Assembly (NCBI RefSeq): GCF_003367245.1
Contig: NZ_QRGR01000022.1
Coordinates: 1 to 64,000, forward strand
From: Pontibacter diazotrophicus
GTDB lineage: Bacteria > Bacteroidota > Bacteroidia > Cytophagales > Hymenobacteraceae
Length of the DNA stretch: 64,000 nucleotides
Direction of reading: 5' to 3'
How positions within the stretch are numbered: position 1 is the stretch's first letter; the number at the start of each line of letters is the position of its first letter. Both the position numbers and the translations under genes were made by a program. Positions 17,441 through 26,212 of the stretch are shown here, in pieces. Under the pieces are notes generated by a model. That model saw only the letters and a program-made list of their open reading frames with translations, ran no database searches and had not been told where the DNA came from.

Positions 17441-19612
17441 TCAGGGAGCACCCAGGTTAGCTTTCAGCCCATCAGGCACCAGAGGCAATGTCTTTAACCG
17501 TACGCCTGTTGCATCGGCAATAGCATTCCGGATGGCAGGCGCTATTCCAACGATGGGCGCTTCTCCGGCCCCGGCGGAAGGCAGATCTTTCCGGTTAAGC
17601 ATGATGATTTCGACAACCGGTGTGTCCTTAAATCTCGGCACCTTGTACTGTGCGAAGTGCGGGTTCAGAATCTTACCATTTTCAAAATCCACGGCTTCAA
17701 ACAAGGCTCCTCCAAGGCCCTGCACAATGGCACCCAGGATCTGGTTTTCGAGGTGCTCCGGGTTGATGATGGCTCCGCACTCAAAAGCAGTAGTCGTACG
17801 CACAACTTTAACATCTCCGGTTCCGGGGTCTACAGCAATTTCGGCACAGGTAGCCGTGAAGCCCCCTTTTTCGGTTCCGCCTCCTATGCCGTAGCCATGG
17901 TTGGGGGCAGGTTTTGTCTTTCCCCAGCCGAAGCCTTCTGCGGCGGCTTCAAAAACAGCTTTTAACCGTGGCTCCTGCAGGTTTTTCAGCCGGAACTCCA
18001 GCGGGTCCATACTCACCAGGCTCGCCAGATCATCCATCTGTGACTCAAGGGCAAAAATGTTTGCTGTAGAGGCCAGCCCCCGGTAAGAGCCCTGATATAG
18101 CGGCGACTCCACCGGGTGATACTGTATCTGCTGGTTAGGCACCTCGTAGGGCGTCCGGATACCGGACGGGCCGGAATTATAGTTATGAAACTCCCAGGAA
18201 ATTAAGGTACCATCGTTCTTTACACCGCTACTCACTTCTATTACACCTGCCGGCCGGAAGTATGCCCAGGTAAATTCCTCTTCACGGGTCCAGGTGAGCT
18301 TAACGGGTTTCTGTGCCACCTTTGCCAGTCGTGCCGCCTCCACGGCAGCTTCCCCGCTGTGCTTACCACCGTAGGCTGATCCGGTATCGAGCATGATTAC
18401 CCGCACCTTTTCTTTTGATAGATTAAACTTGCTAGCCAGATCATCCTGTACCCCAAACGGGCGCTGAGTGCCTGTCCAGACGGTCAGTTTATCATTCTCC
18501 CATTGTGCCACAGCGGCACGTGGCTCCATAGGTGCATGGGCGATATAGTCCACGTTATAGGTGGCTTCCAGCTTTTTGTAAGCTGCCGCCATACCTTGCT
18601 TTACATCTCCTTTGTCGCTACTACCTCTGCCACCACGGCCATCATTAGCGTGCTGCTTCAGGTAATCGAAAATGTTGGAGCGGGAGGGTTGTTCTGTATT
18701 GTTCCAGCTTACCTTTATCGCTTCAATTGCCTTAGCAGCTGTCTGGGCATCGGGAGCAGCAACACCTATAAAATCATCCTCATGCACCACTACCACACCA
18801 GGCATTGCTTTGGCTGCAGACAGATCCACAGTGGCAAGGCTTGCTCCAAAAGCGGGAGCGCGCAACACCTTTCCGTACAGCATGCCAGGCTGTTTTAAAT
18901 CGGAAACGAATTTGTGGCGACCGGTAATCAGCTCTCTCCCGTTCACTTTAGGCACTGATGTTCCGGCGACTCTCCATTTCTCAGTAGGGGTTAAAGAAGT
19001 GCTTTCAGATACTTCTTTCAACAGTTGCTTCCCTTTTGTGATCTGCCCGAAGCTCAATGACTTATTGTTTTTTGTATTAATGACTTTCCCATCAGCAACC
19101 CGAAGTGCACTTTTATTTACCTTCCATTGCTGTGCCGCCATGTCGAGCAGCATTGCGTGGGCAGTAGCGGCAGCTTTTCTTAGCTGCGGACCCATACTCG
19201 GCGTGGAGCGGCTGCCAAAGGTTCCTGCATCATAAGGCGTAAGATCGGTATCGCCCATTACCATGGTAATAGAGGCCATTGGCACATGAAGTTCTTCGGC
19301 CACCACCTGGGCCAAAGAGGTGCGGATGTTCTGCCCTACTTCTACTTTACCAGTATACACCGTAATAATATCGTTCTCCCCTATGTGGATCCACGCCCCT
19401 ACTTTCTTCGGCGAGGCTTGTTGCAGGACAGCGGCATTCTCTGGGTCAGTTAAAAGAGCGAAGGCATCCTGCAATACAAAGGTTACGGCAATACCACCAC
19501 CTAAGAGCTTAAAAAACCTGCGCCTGCTGCGGCTAAACTGGTTGCCGTTATCAGGTGTGGGCTGACCTTGCTCCTGATTAGTTTTTATATCTGCGTCCGT
19601 TTCTTTTTCCAT
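17441..19612 (-). CDS. Molybdopterin-binding large subunit of an aldehyde/xanthine dehydrogenase-family enzyme (IorB-like)
   Basis: 723 residues. A twin-arginine signal (SRRRFFKLLGGGIAVTFVLQDAFALL, about 28-53) indicates folded export to the periplasm. The molybdenum domains follow, with GSYRGLASTANIFALESQMDDLA and the active-site Glu in PSAGAGEAPIVGIAPAIRNA near the C-terminus. The family hydroxylates aldehydes or N-heterocycles. It forms the two-subunit type with the adjacent iron-sulfur protein and no FAD subunit, as in isoquinoline 1-oxidoreductase, so electrons probably pass to a cytochrome. Overlaps no gene; 12 bases separate it from the small subunit, indicating an operon. Substrate unknown. 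Confidence 0.9.
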   Translation of the reverse strand: MEKETDADIKTNQEQGQPTPDNGNQFSRSRRRFFKLLGGGIAVTFVLQDAFALLTDPENAAVLQQASPKKVGAWIHIGENDIITVYTGKVEVGQNIRTSLAQVVAEELHVPMASITMVMGDTDLTPYDAGTFGSRSTPSMGPQLRKAAATAHAMLLDMAAQQWKVNKSALRVADGKVINTKNNKSLSFGQITKGKQLLKEVSESTSLTPTEKWRVAGTSVPKVNGRELITGRHKFVSDLKQPGMLYGKVLRAPAFGASLATVDLSAAKAMPGVVVVHEDDFIGVAAPDAQTAAKAIEAIKVSWNNTEQPSRSNIFDYLKQHANDGRGGRGSSDKGDVKQGMAAAYKKLEATYNVDYIAHAPMEPRAAVAQWENDKLTVWTGTQRPFGVQDDLASKFNLSKEKVRVIMLDTGSAYGGKHSGEAAVEAARLAKVAQKPVKLTWTREEEFTWAYFRPAGVIEVSSGVKNDGTLISWEFHNYNSGPSGIRTPYEVPNQQIQYHPVESPLYQGSYRGLASTANIFALESQMDDLASLVSMDPLEFRLKNLQEPRLKAVFEAAAEGFGWGKTKPAPNHGYGIGGGTEKGGFTATCAEIAVDPGTGDVKVVRTTTAFECGAIINPEHLENQILGAIVQGLGGALFEAVDFENGKILNPHFAQYKVPRFKDTPVVEIIMLNRKDLPSAGAGEAPIVGIAPAIRNAIADATGVRLKTLPLVPDGLKANLGAP

Positions 19613-19624
19613 TTCCTTACCTGC

Positions 19625-20074
19625 TTATGCGTTCGAAGCTTCTTTAATGGCCTTGACGATACGGGGGTATGTTCCGCAGCGGCAGATGTTGCCGTTCATA
19701 TGTGCCACAATCTCCTCCTCAGACGGCCTGGGGTTAGTCTCCAGCAAGGCCACAGCAGACATGATCATGCCCGGCGCACAATACCCGCACTGGAAAACAT
19801 CCACATCCAGGAATGCTTGCTGCACAGGGTGTAACTGCCCCTCTTTTTCCAGTCCTTCTATCGTGGTAATTTGTTTGCCCTGTGTTGCACTGAGTGGCAC
19901 ACGGCAGGAACGAACAGCTTTGCCGTCCATTAGAACGGTGCAGGCGCCACATTGTCCTTCCCCGCAACCATACTTGCTGCCCGTCAGATCCAGTTCATCG
20001 CGCAGCACATAAAGCAGGCTTGTATCAGACGCGGCACTGACGGTATGTTTATTACCATTGACTTGAAGCTCCAT
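19625..20074 (-). CDS. (2Fe-2S)-binding small subunit (IorA/CoxS-like)
   Basis: 149 residues, the usual size. N-terminal plant-type ferredoxin domain with GCGEGQCGACTVLMDG and a further Cys in VRSCRVP, and C-terminal helical domain with CGYCAPGMIMSA and NICRCGTYPRI binding the second 2Fe-2S cluster. It relays electrons from the molybdenum centre of the large subunit encoded immediately downstream. It has no signal of its own and probably travels with the Tat-exported partner. First gene of the operon. A palindrome ATTACGTTGGTAAT lies upstream at 20137-20150 but lacks the promoter geometry of the FNR-type sites. Confidence 0.95.
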   Translation of the reverse strand: MELQVNGNKHTVSAASDTSLLYVLRDELDLTGSKYGCGEGQCGACTVLMDGKAVRSCRVPLSATQGKQITTIEGLEKEGQLHPVQQAFLDVDVFQCGYCAPGMIMSAVALLETNPRPSEEEIVAHMNGNICRCGTYPRIVKAIKEASNA

Positions 20075-20323
20075 AATTATCAGAGATAAGGTGGGTATAC
20101 ACTCAATTTAGCAAATCAAGGAGGAAAAGAAAAGACATTACGTTGGTAATCTATGCTTTATACATGTATAGGCCATTTAAACAAATGCTAAAGCAGCTTC
20201 ACTTGAAGTATAACACACCTTTTCTTGCTGCCTGTTAACTTCAAAAAATCAAGTGTTAGCATCAGCGCACCTGAAAAACAGCAGGCAGGGCAACAGGAAT
20301 GGCCGTTGAGGTCAAAAATCAGA

Positions 20324-23300
20324 TCAGCAATCTAATGCCATTGAACTTGGTGTCGCGGGCACAGTAACCGGCAGTTGAATGATAAACTCTGTACATTCTC
20401 CTTCTACTGAATCAACATACATTTCTCCACCGTGGCCTTTGGTGATGATATCGTAGCTAAGGGAAAGCCCCAGACCAGTTCCATGGCCAGAGGGCTTGGT
20501 GGTGAAAAAGGGCTGAAATACTTTTTTTTTCACTGCCTCTGTCATTCCGCCGCCATTGTCTCTTATTCTTATCTCCACACACTCTTCTTTGCGACTGGTG
20601 CTTACCGCCACTATCGGCTCATAGTCACTTCCTGCACTCTTCATCTTTTGCTGCACAGCATAGAAAGCATTATTAAACAGGTTAAGCAAAACACGGCCAA
20701 GCTCCTGCGGCACTACCACTACCTTATCCAGCCTGTTACCAAAATCTTTCTGCAGCGTGGCGTTAAAGGTTTTATCTTTTGCCCGCAGGCCATGGTAAGA
20801 CAGCTGCATGTATTCATCAGCCAAAGCATTTATGTCAGAGGGTTCCTTCTGGCCGCTGCTGGTGCGGGAGTGTTGCAGCATACCTTTCACTATTCTATCG
20901 GCCCGCTGCCCGTGCAGCTTTATCTTGTCCAGGTTCTGTTTAATGGTATCCGCAATAGCTTTCGCTTCGTTAATCTCCCCGGCTTCAAACTCATGCTGCA
21001 GCTCTTCGGCCAGCTCTGAGCTCACCTCGGCAAAGTTGTTTATGAAATTCAGGGGGTTCTGAATTTCATGGGCAATACCTGCCGTTAGCTCACCAAGGGA
21101 AGCGAGCTTTTCCTGCTGCACAAGTTGTGCCTGCGTCCTTTTTAGCTCTTTGTAGGCTTTTGAAATTTCACGGGCCTGTGCCAGCTCCCGTTCCCGGGCC
21201 CGGTGCCTTTCTATTCTGATCAGCCGCTGACGCTGTGAACGGTTAAAGTTCACGACAAACCCCAGCAGCATGACACTATAAATAGCATAGGCCCACCACG
21301 TGTTCCAGAAAGGCGGTTTCACTCTGACAGCAATCGCTTTTTCAGCCCATACATCATCACTATTCGAGGCTCTTACCCGGAACCTGTATTTGCCTGGTGG
21401 CACGTTGTAATAAGAAGCGACACGTTCTGTTTTGGAACTACGCCAGTCGTGGTCATAATTCTCCAGTTTGTACAGATATTTGTTCTGTTCCGGGTTGATA
21501 AAATGTATACCCGTAAAGTCAAAGGAAAACACATTCTGTTCCGGACCAAATTCAATGGCATCAGTGTCACTCAAGGGAGCTTTAAGAGGGCTTTTTTTAC
21601 CAGGTAAAACAGGCTTGTCGAACAGGCGGAGGCCCGTAAGCGTTACAAGCGGCGGATGCCGGTTAGGATGCCATTGATGAGGGAAGAAAGCGTAATATCC
21701 CTTGTTGTTACCAAAGTAGAGCTTACCACCACGATCTTTATAAGCTGCCTGAAAAGCCAGGGATGCCGACGAAATACCATATGGTTCGCCTAGTAAAAGG
21801 ACATTATTCCTGTCTTTGTTGAGCTTCAGCAGCCCTTCTTCAGAACTAAACCAAAGATTTTGCTGGTCATCTTCCAGGATGTCCTTTATATGAATAATGC
21901 TTTCATTTTGATTTAAATTAAAAGGTATAAAGGCATCGGCTGTCCGCTTATAGTAATATATTCCGGAAGATTCAGTAGCCACCCAGATAACATCCTGAGA
22001 GTCTTTGAAAATCTTAGCAATGTTGTTCCCCAACAGGTATTTTTTTGAAGTTCCGCTTTGAACATCATACCGGTTGATGCCCCCTGCAAACCTGGTTCCT
22101 AACCACAGGAAGCCTCTGCTGTCTTCCAGAATTGATGTGATACGATTATGGCTGATGCTTGCGGAGTTGTTGGGGTCGTGCTGATGGTGCGTGAAGGTGG
22201 CATTTACCCTGTCCATTTTGTCGAGACCATACCCTGTCGCTATCCAAAAATTTTTCTGGCTGTCTTCCAGCATCGCATAGATTGCCCCGGCACTCAGGCT
22301 GGTGGGTTCTTTCTCGTCATGCTGATAACGTGTAAACCGCTCCGTATAGGGATTGTATTTACTGAGCTCTCCACTGGCGCCTCCTAACCAAATCGTACCT
22401 TTCCGATCTTTATAAATGGTATAGACTGTATCACTGCTTATGCTTGCGGGATCTGCTGGCTTATGCAGATAGCGCTTGATACGGCCAGTTTTCAGGTTTT
22501 TCCGTAACAGGCCCTTCGAGGTTCCGATGAGCATAAAGCCAGCGGGGTCTTCAAAAAAACTGTATACTTCGGAACCAGTCTCGATATGCGGAATACGGTG
22601 GCGGTGAGGGTCAAGCCGGAACAGGTTGCCATTGGCAGTGCCGAACCAGAGGCTTCCTTCCCTGGAGCTATAAGCAGCCCAAATGTTATTATCATCTAAA
22701 CCGGCCGCATTACGCCCATTTTTCCTGTACTGTGTTACTTTTCCTGTCTTAGGGTTATACCGGTTTAAGCCGCTGTCGTAGGTCCCAATCCAGATAGCTC
22801 CGGCATGATCTTCATGAATGATATTGATGCCATCGTTCTGCTTTTCTTTATCAATGTAAGGGCGACTTAGTTTCTCCGGGTGCTGCGCATCATAGGGGAA
22901 GCGTGTGAAAGTGCCCTTCTCCCGGTCCATCTGGTGCAGGCCATCTCCGAAGGTACCTATCCAAAGAACACCCCGGCTGTCTTCATAGATTGCCCTTACC
23001 CAGTTATTGGCAAGCGTTTTGGGGTTAGAAGTATCGTGCAGGAAACGATCAAAAGTGCCGGTTTTTGGATTAAAGCGGTTCAAGCCCCCTTCTCCCGGCT
23101 TAGACTCCCAGGGGCTGCCTGTTCCTACCCATATAGTGCCCTGCCGGTCCTGGTAAATCGCCCTTACCTTGTTATCGCTTATACTTTTGGGATCAGCCGC
23201 ATCATGTTGGTAGCGGGTAAATGTACCTGTTTCAGGATGCAGTAAATTCAGGCCTTTGTGCGTACCCACCCATATATTTCCCTCTTTGTCCTCTAAAAGA

Positions 23301-23716
23301 GAGGTAACCAAGTCATCGCTCAGGCTCTTTGGGTTCTGCGGATCATGCCGGTAGTGGGTAAACTTCCCTGTTTTTGGTTCAAATCTGTCCAGCCCGTTCG
23401 CCCATACACCTATCCAGATAATGCCCTTGTGATCAGCCAGAATACACTCGAGGCGGTTATCGGCTAAGGAATTATTATTGTACCGGTTGTTGGTATAGGT
23501 AACCTGCTGATAGCCATCATACCGATGCAGGCCAGAGTGGGTAGCCAGCCAAAGGAACCCCTCCTTATCCTGGGTAATGCCTGCAATGAGGCCTGTACCG
23601 TTTTCACGGGAAAGTGGAACTTTAACAAAAGTCAGATCCTGTGCCTGAAGAGAGTTCAGGAATGCTGCACATAAAACTAAAACCAGAAAAACGATGCGGT
23701 TTATACAATGCTGCAT
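20324..23716 (-). CDS. Two-component propeller sensor histidine kinase
   Basis: 1130 residues from the ATG at 23716; the frame is open to 23758, but this start opens on a signal peptide (CINRIVFLVLVLCAAFLNSLQAQ). About 14 repeats with W-(I/V/L)-G-T cores (for example GTIWVGTG, GAIWIGTY) form two seven-bladed propellers in the periplasm, then a Y_Y_Y domain (YLYKLENYDHDW), one membrane helix (WWAYAIYSVMLLGFVVNF), a coiled coil, the phospho-acceptor His in AHEIQNPLNFINNF, and HATPase motifs NLFNNAFYAV, DNGGGM and GTGLGLSLSYDI. Unlike many Bacteroides hybrid sensors it has no receiver or AraC domain. Such proteins usually sense glycans or their products; no saccharide-use genes adjoin it. Confidence 0.9.
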   Translation of the reverse strand: MQHCINRIVFLVLVLCAAFLNSLQAQDLTFVKVPLSRENGTGLIAGITQDKEGFLWLATHSGLHRYDGYQQVTYTNNRYNNNSLADNRLECILADHKGIIWIGVWANGLDRFEPKTGKFTHYRHDPQNPKSLSDDLVTSLLEDKEGNIWVGTHKGLNLLHPETGTFTRYQHDAADPKSISDNKVRAIYQDRQGTIWVGTGSPWESKPGEGGLNRFNPKTGTFDRFLHDTSNPKTLANNWVRAIYEDSRGVLWIGTFGDGLHQMDREKGTFTRFPYDAQHPEKLSRPYIDKEKQNDGINIIHEDHAGAIWIGTYDSGLNRYNPKTGKVTQYRKNGRNAAGLDDNNIWAAYSSREGSLWFGTANGNLFRLDPHRHRIPHIETGSEVYSFFEDPAGFMLIGTSKGLLRKNLKTGRIKRYLHKPADPASISSDTVYTIYKDRKGTIWLGGASGELSKYNPYTERFTRYQHDEKEPTSLSAGAIYAMLEDSQKNFWIATGYGLDKMDRVNATFTHHQHDPNNSASISHNRITSILEDSRGFLWLGTRFAGGINRYDVQSGTSKKYLLGNNIAKIFKDSQDVIWVATESSGIYYYKRTADAFIPFNLNQNESIIHIKDILEDDQQNLWFSSEEGLLKLNKDRNNVLLLGEPYGISSASLAFQAAYKDRGGKLYFGNNKGYYAFFPHQWHPNRHPPLVTLTGLRLFDKPVLPGKKSPLKAPLSDTDAIEFGPEQNVFSFDFTGIHFINPEQNKYLYKLENYDHDWRSSKTERVASYYNVPPGKYRFRVRASNSDDVWAEKAIAVRVKPPFWNTWWAYAIYSVMLLGFVVNFNRSQRQRLIRIERHRARERELAQAREISKAYKELKRTQAQLVQQEKLASLGELTAGIAHEIQNPLNFINNFAEVSSELAEELQHEFEAGEINEAKAIADTIKQNLDKIKLHGQRADRIVKGMLQHSRTSSGQKEPSDINALADEYMQLSYHGLRAKDKTFNATLQKDFGNRLDKVVVVPQELGRVLLNLFNNAFYAVQQKMKSAGSDYEPIVAVSTSRKEECVEIRIRDNGGGMTEAVKKKVFQPFFTTKPSGHGTGLGLSLSYDIITKGHGGEMYVDSVEGECTEFIIQLPVTVPATPSSMALDC

Positions 23717-23980
23717 ATTCGTCTTATATACATTCTGTCTCAATACATTCCTACTCAACTAAAAGCACCCTGAAATTCGGCTTCATTTTGATGTACTGCA
23801 GTATGCCTTACAAAGAGCATGTTTGCTCCAGCAGATAAGTTCATCTTGCTTTTTCCGCTAAATCAGTAATCACGAAATTTTACAGGCACAATTAGCTACT
23901 GAAGTTAATCATATTAGTTTAATTTATTATACAAATTGTTATAAATTTTAAGATATCATGAACTGTGTTAAAAGTCAAGC

Positions 23981-24964
23981 TTATTTAGCAGAAGTATTAG
24001 CAAACTCAGCCTGATAAGATGTGCCTGATTTCACAATAGCAAAAGCCTGTTTAAGAAGTTTGTTACAGACAGCAATCAGCGCCAACTTGCCATTCTTCCC
24101 CTTGGCCACGAGCCGGTCGTAGAGGGCCTTACAGGCAGCGTTTGACTTCTTGGCAGAGAAGCTGCACATAAACAACTTGCCCCTGATCAATCCTCCGCCC
24201 ATCTTGGTAATCCGCACCTTACCTCTGATACTGGTGCCGGAGGTATATTCTCTGGGAGAGAGCCCGGCCTTAGCGATAAGTTGTCGATAATTGTTCATAT
24301 TCTTAAAGCCTCCGGCAAACAATAGCAGCATACCTGCTGTCTTTCTGCCAATACCTGGAATAGAGCTCAGCAGCTCCATCTCTTTGTTAAAGGCCTTTTC
24401 CAAAGAAGCTATTAACTCATCCTCTATGTGCTTCACCTGTTTTTCAAGCATCTTCAGAGTCTGCTTGAGGCTTTTGACGGCCAATCCACTTCCCACTGGT
24501 TGTAGTTGTAAAGCTTCCAAAGAATTAATGACCATAGTCTTTTGCTTGATGAGCTGTTCTATAACCTGCTCCAGTTGTCGGCATTCCACGATTACCTGCT
24601 CTTCTGGCTGCCACTGTTTTACTTCAGTTTGTTGGCCATAGCGCATAATCCACTGAGCATCTTTCCTGTCGCTCTTGCCTTTTCCCAGGTGCATCTGAAT
24701 GTAGCGCTTGATGATAACAGGATTCACCACTACCACCCGTGCTCCATGCTCCACCAGATAATAAGCCAGCTGCAGATAGTAAACACCGGTCGCCTCCATT
24801 ACATACAAGCTTTCTGTTCCGCAGCACTTGACCAGCTTTTTGAAGCCAACCTTGTTATTGTCTGTCTCCAGGTGCTGTGTCTTTCCTTCTCTCATGTGGC
24901 AAGCGGCCAGCGTGCCTTTGCTTACATCAATGCCTACTACTTTTTGTCTTACTTGTGTGTCCAT
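23981..24964 (-). CDS. IS110-family transposase (DEDD recombinase)
   Basis: 327 residues, full length. N-terminal RuvC-like DEDD domain: Asp in VVGIDVSKG, Glu in YVMEATGVYY, Asp pair in GKSDRKDAQWI. A central coiled coil follows and then the Transposase_20 domain with SSIPGIGRKTAGMLLLFAG and the serine-containing segment SPREYTSGTSIRGKVRITKMGGG, holding the candidate catalytic Ser. The enzyme carries out RNA-guided recombination in characterised members. No frameshift or stop interrupts it, so it may be active. Confidence 0.95.
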   Translation of the reverse strand: MDTQVRQKVVGIDVSKGTLAACHMREGKTQHLETDNNKVGFKKLVKCCGTESLYVMEATGVYYLQLAYYLVEHGARVVVVNPVIIKRYIQMHLGKGKSDRKDAQWIMRYGQQTEVKQWQPEEQVIVECRQLEQVIEQLIKQKTMVINSLEALQLQPVGSGLAVKSLKQTLKMLEKQVKHIEDELIASLEKAFNKEMELLSSIPGIGRKTAGMLLLFAGGFKNMNNYRQLIAKAGLSPREYTSGTSIRGKVRITKMGGGLIRGKLFMCSFSAKKSNAACKALYDRLVAKGKNGKLALIAVCNKLLKQAFAIVKSGTSYQAEFANTSAK

Positions 24965-25010
24965 AAATCTAAGAGGTTAATAAATGTAACAGGGTAAGTT
25001 TAAAGAGGAA

Positions 25011-25151
25011 ACTATGGTGGCATTCTCTATCCTGATGCAAGCTTGAAAGCTTAATGGAACTGTCCAAAGTAAACCATAGAAAAGGAAGGGGATTATCATG
25101 TTATACGGGCTATCATGGCCATATCGGTTATTTAATCTTACTCCTTCCTTT
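25011..25151 (-). ncRNA. Candidate bridge RNA region of the IS110 element
   Basis: The non-coding DNA before the transposase start has two long-range stems: CTATGGT (25012-25018) with ACCATAG (25073-25079), and AAAGGAAGG (25081-25089) with CCTTCCTTT (25143-25151), each enclosing a loop of about 54 nt. In the IS110 group a bridge RNA with two internal loops is encoded at this place. The stems are visible; the assignment is inference, and the loops could not be matched to target and donor sequences here. Confidence 0.35.
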
Positions 25152-25261
25152 CTGCTCTTTATATACAAGTTAATATACAATGACAAACATAGGATGCTGT
25201 TATTAATGCCCTTATCAGCAGGCCCCCCACATCTACGGCCTTGCCTAAGCATAAAAATCAA

Positions 25262-25296
25262 AAAGAGCCGCCTAAACAGTGTTTAAGCGGCTCTTT
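25262..25296 (-). terminator. Terminator of the lysine-tailed protein gene
   Basis: 25262-25277 and 25281-25296 form a 16-bp stem with one G-U pair over a 3-nt loop. On the minus strand it is followed by TTTTGATTTTT, and it lies 60 bases past the stop codon at 25356. Confidence 0.8.
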
Positions 25297-25355
25297 GAGT
25301 ACTCTAAAAGATGGGGGTTAACATCACCTCATGCTGCACCTTTCATCAGTAAACT

Positions 25356-25967
25356 TTACTTTTTACCTTTTTTCTTCTTCTTTTTATCTTTCTTTTTCTT
25401 CTTTTTCTTTTTGTTAGGTTCTGCTTCCTTCATGGCATCATACACAGCCCCTGCAGCGAAGGCATATACCGCGTGGTGAAACAAATCAATGGCTATTTGC
25501 TTGGCAGACCATTCCGTAATTGGCTTTGCCGCATTGTTGGCAGGCAGCATGATTTGGGCAGTTCCCCAGATAGCGCCAAAATGAATAGCGGAAGCCCGAA
25601 CTCCTCTTATATCAGCCAAATCCAAAGCACTTCGGGCTACTCCCCAACCGGTACCATAGCCAAAATGCATCAACTGCTCAAACTGCTCCTTATTCGATTC
25701 TACCTCCTCTTTTAGTTCGTCAGAGGCTTCGTCTTTGTCAGAGGCCGCCTTTTCTTTCTCAAGTTCAGCTTTTCCTCTTGGCTCTACACCTAAGGCTTTA
25801 CCACCTACTTTTGCAGGAGCATCGCTCATGCTCCTCTTGGTGATACTCATTTCTATCATTTGCGAGATTGTAATGGCAGCAGTGCCGGCAAAACCAGCAA
25901 TCAGCCCTTTCCCTAGGATTCCGCCTCCTTTGGCGAGTACCGCAAAAAAATCAGACTTATTTGACAT
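25356..25967 (-). CDS. Probable membrane-associated protein with a poly-lysine C-terminus
   Basis: 203 residues. An N-terminal Gly/Ala-rich hydrophobic segment (ILGKGLIAGFAGTAAITISQMI), then a highly charged Glu/Lys/Asp stretch (about 60-95), two further weakly hydrophobic Ala/Gly segments (GYGTGWGVARSALDLA, FHHAVYAFAAGAVYDAM) and a tail in which almost all of the last 20 residues are Lys. Gly/Ala helices of this kind occur in small integral membrane proteins, but I cannot name the family. The tail could bind nucleic acid, lipid head groups or polyphosphate (inference). Monocistronic with its own terminator. Confidence 0.75.
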   Translation of the reverse strand: MSNKSDFFAVLAKGGGILGKGLIAGFAGTAAITISQMIEMSITKRSMSDAPAKVGGKALGVEPRGKAELEKEKAASDKDEASDELKEEVESNKEQFEQLMHFGYGTGWGVARSALDLADIRGVRASAIHFGAIWGTAQIMLPANNAAKPITEWSAKQIAIDLFHHAVYAFAAGAVYDAMKEAEPNKKKKKKKKDKKKKKKGKK

Positions 25968-26122
25968 ATCGTGTTGCTTGGATTAAATAACTACCTATGA
26001 GTGGCTCCTTGTTCACGAAGAGCCTGTTAAGTGCAACGCAATTGTTTCTGAATGGTTTAGCCTTAACCGGATAGCAATTTGTTTCGCAGCATATAGGCGC
26101 TACAACACAATAGGCAATAAAA

Positions 26123-26157
26123 GAAGCGCCTTAAACGGGATTCGCTTAAGGCGCTTC
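26123..26157 (-). terminator. Terminator of the signalling operon
   Basis: GAAGCGCCTTAA (26123-26134) pairs with 26146-26157 over an 11-nt loop; on the minus strand TTTTAT follows. It is about 55 bases past the stop codon of the REC-CRP/FNR gene. Confidence 0.75.
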
Positions 26158-26212
26158 AAAAAATAACAGCTCCTTATACTTAACATAATAAACAAACTAC
26201 ACACAACTATCT

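Larger units (their letters stand above)
23981..25151 (-). mobile_element. IS110-family insertion sequence (ends not resolved)
   Basis: Contains the transposase at 23981-24964 and a structured non-coding region on its 5' side to about 25151. IS110 elements lack terminal inverted repeats and make no classic target duplication, so the ends cannot be set from one copy; flanking DNA from 23880 to 25260 may belong partly to it. Neighbouring genes seem intact. Confidence 0.6.

Noticed and set aside
20137..20150. Palindrome ATTACGTTGGTAAT upstream of the molybdenum hydroxylase genes
   Set aside because: Half-sites are TTAC/GTAA, not TGAY/RTCA, and no TTTR box follows at 22 nt on either strand; not counted with the CRP/FNR-type sites.
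24977..25286. Opposed frames of 94 and 62 codons beside the transposase
   Set aside because: They cover the stem-loop region proposed as bridge RNA and the terminator at 25262; compositions look random.
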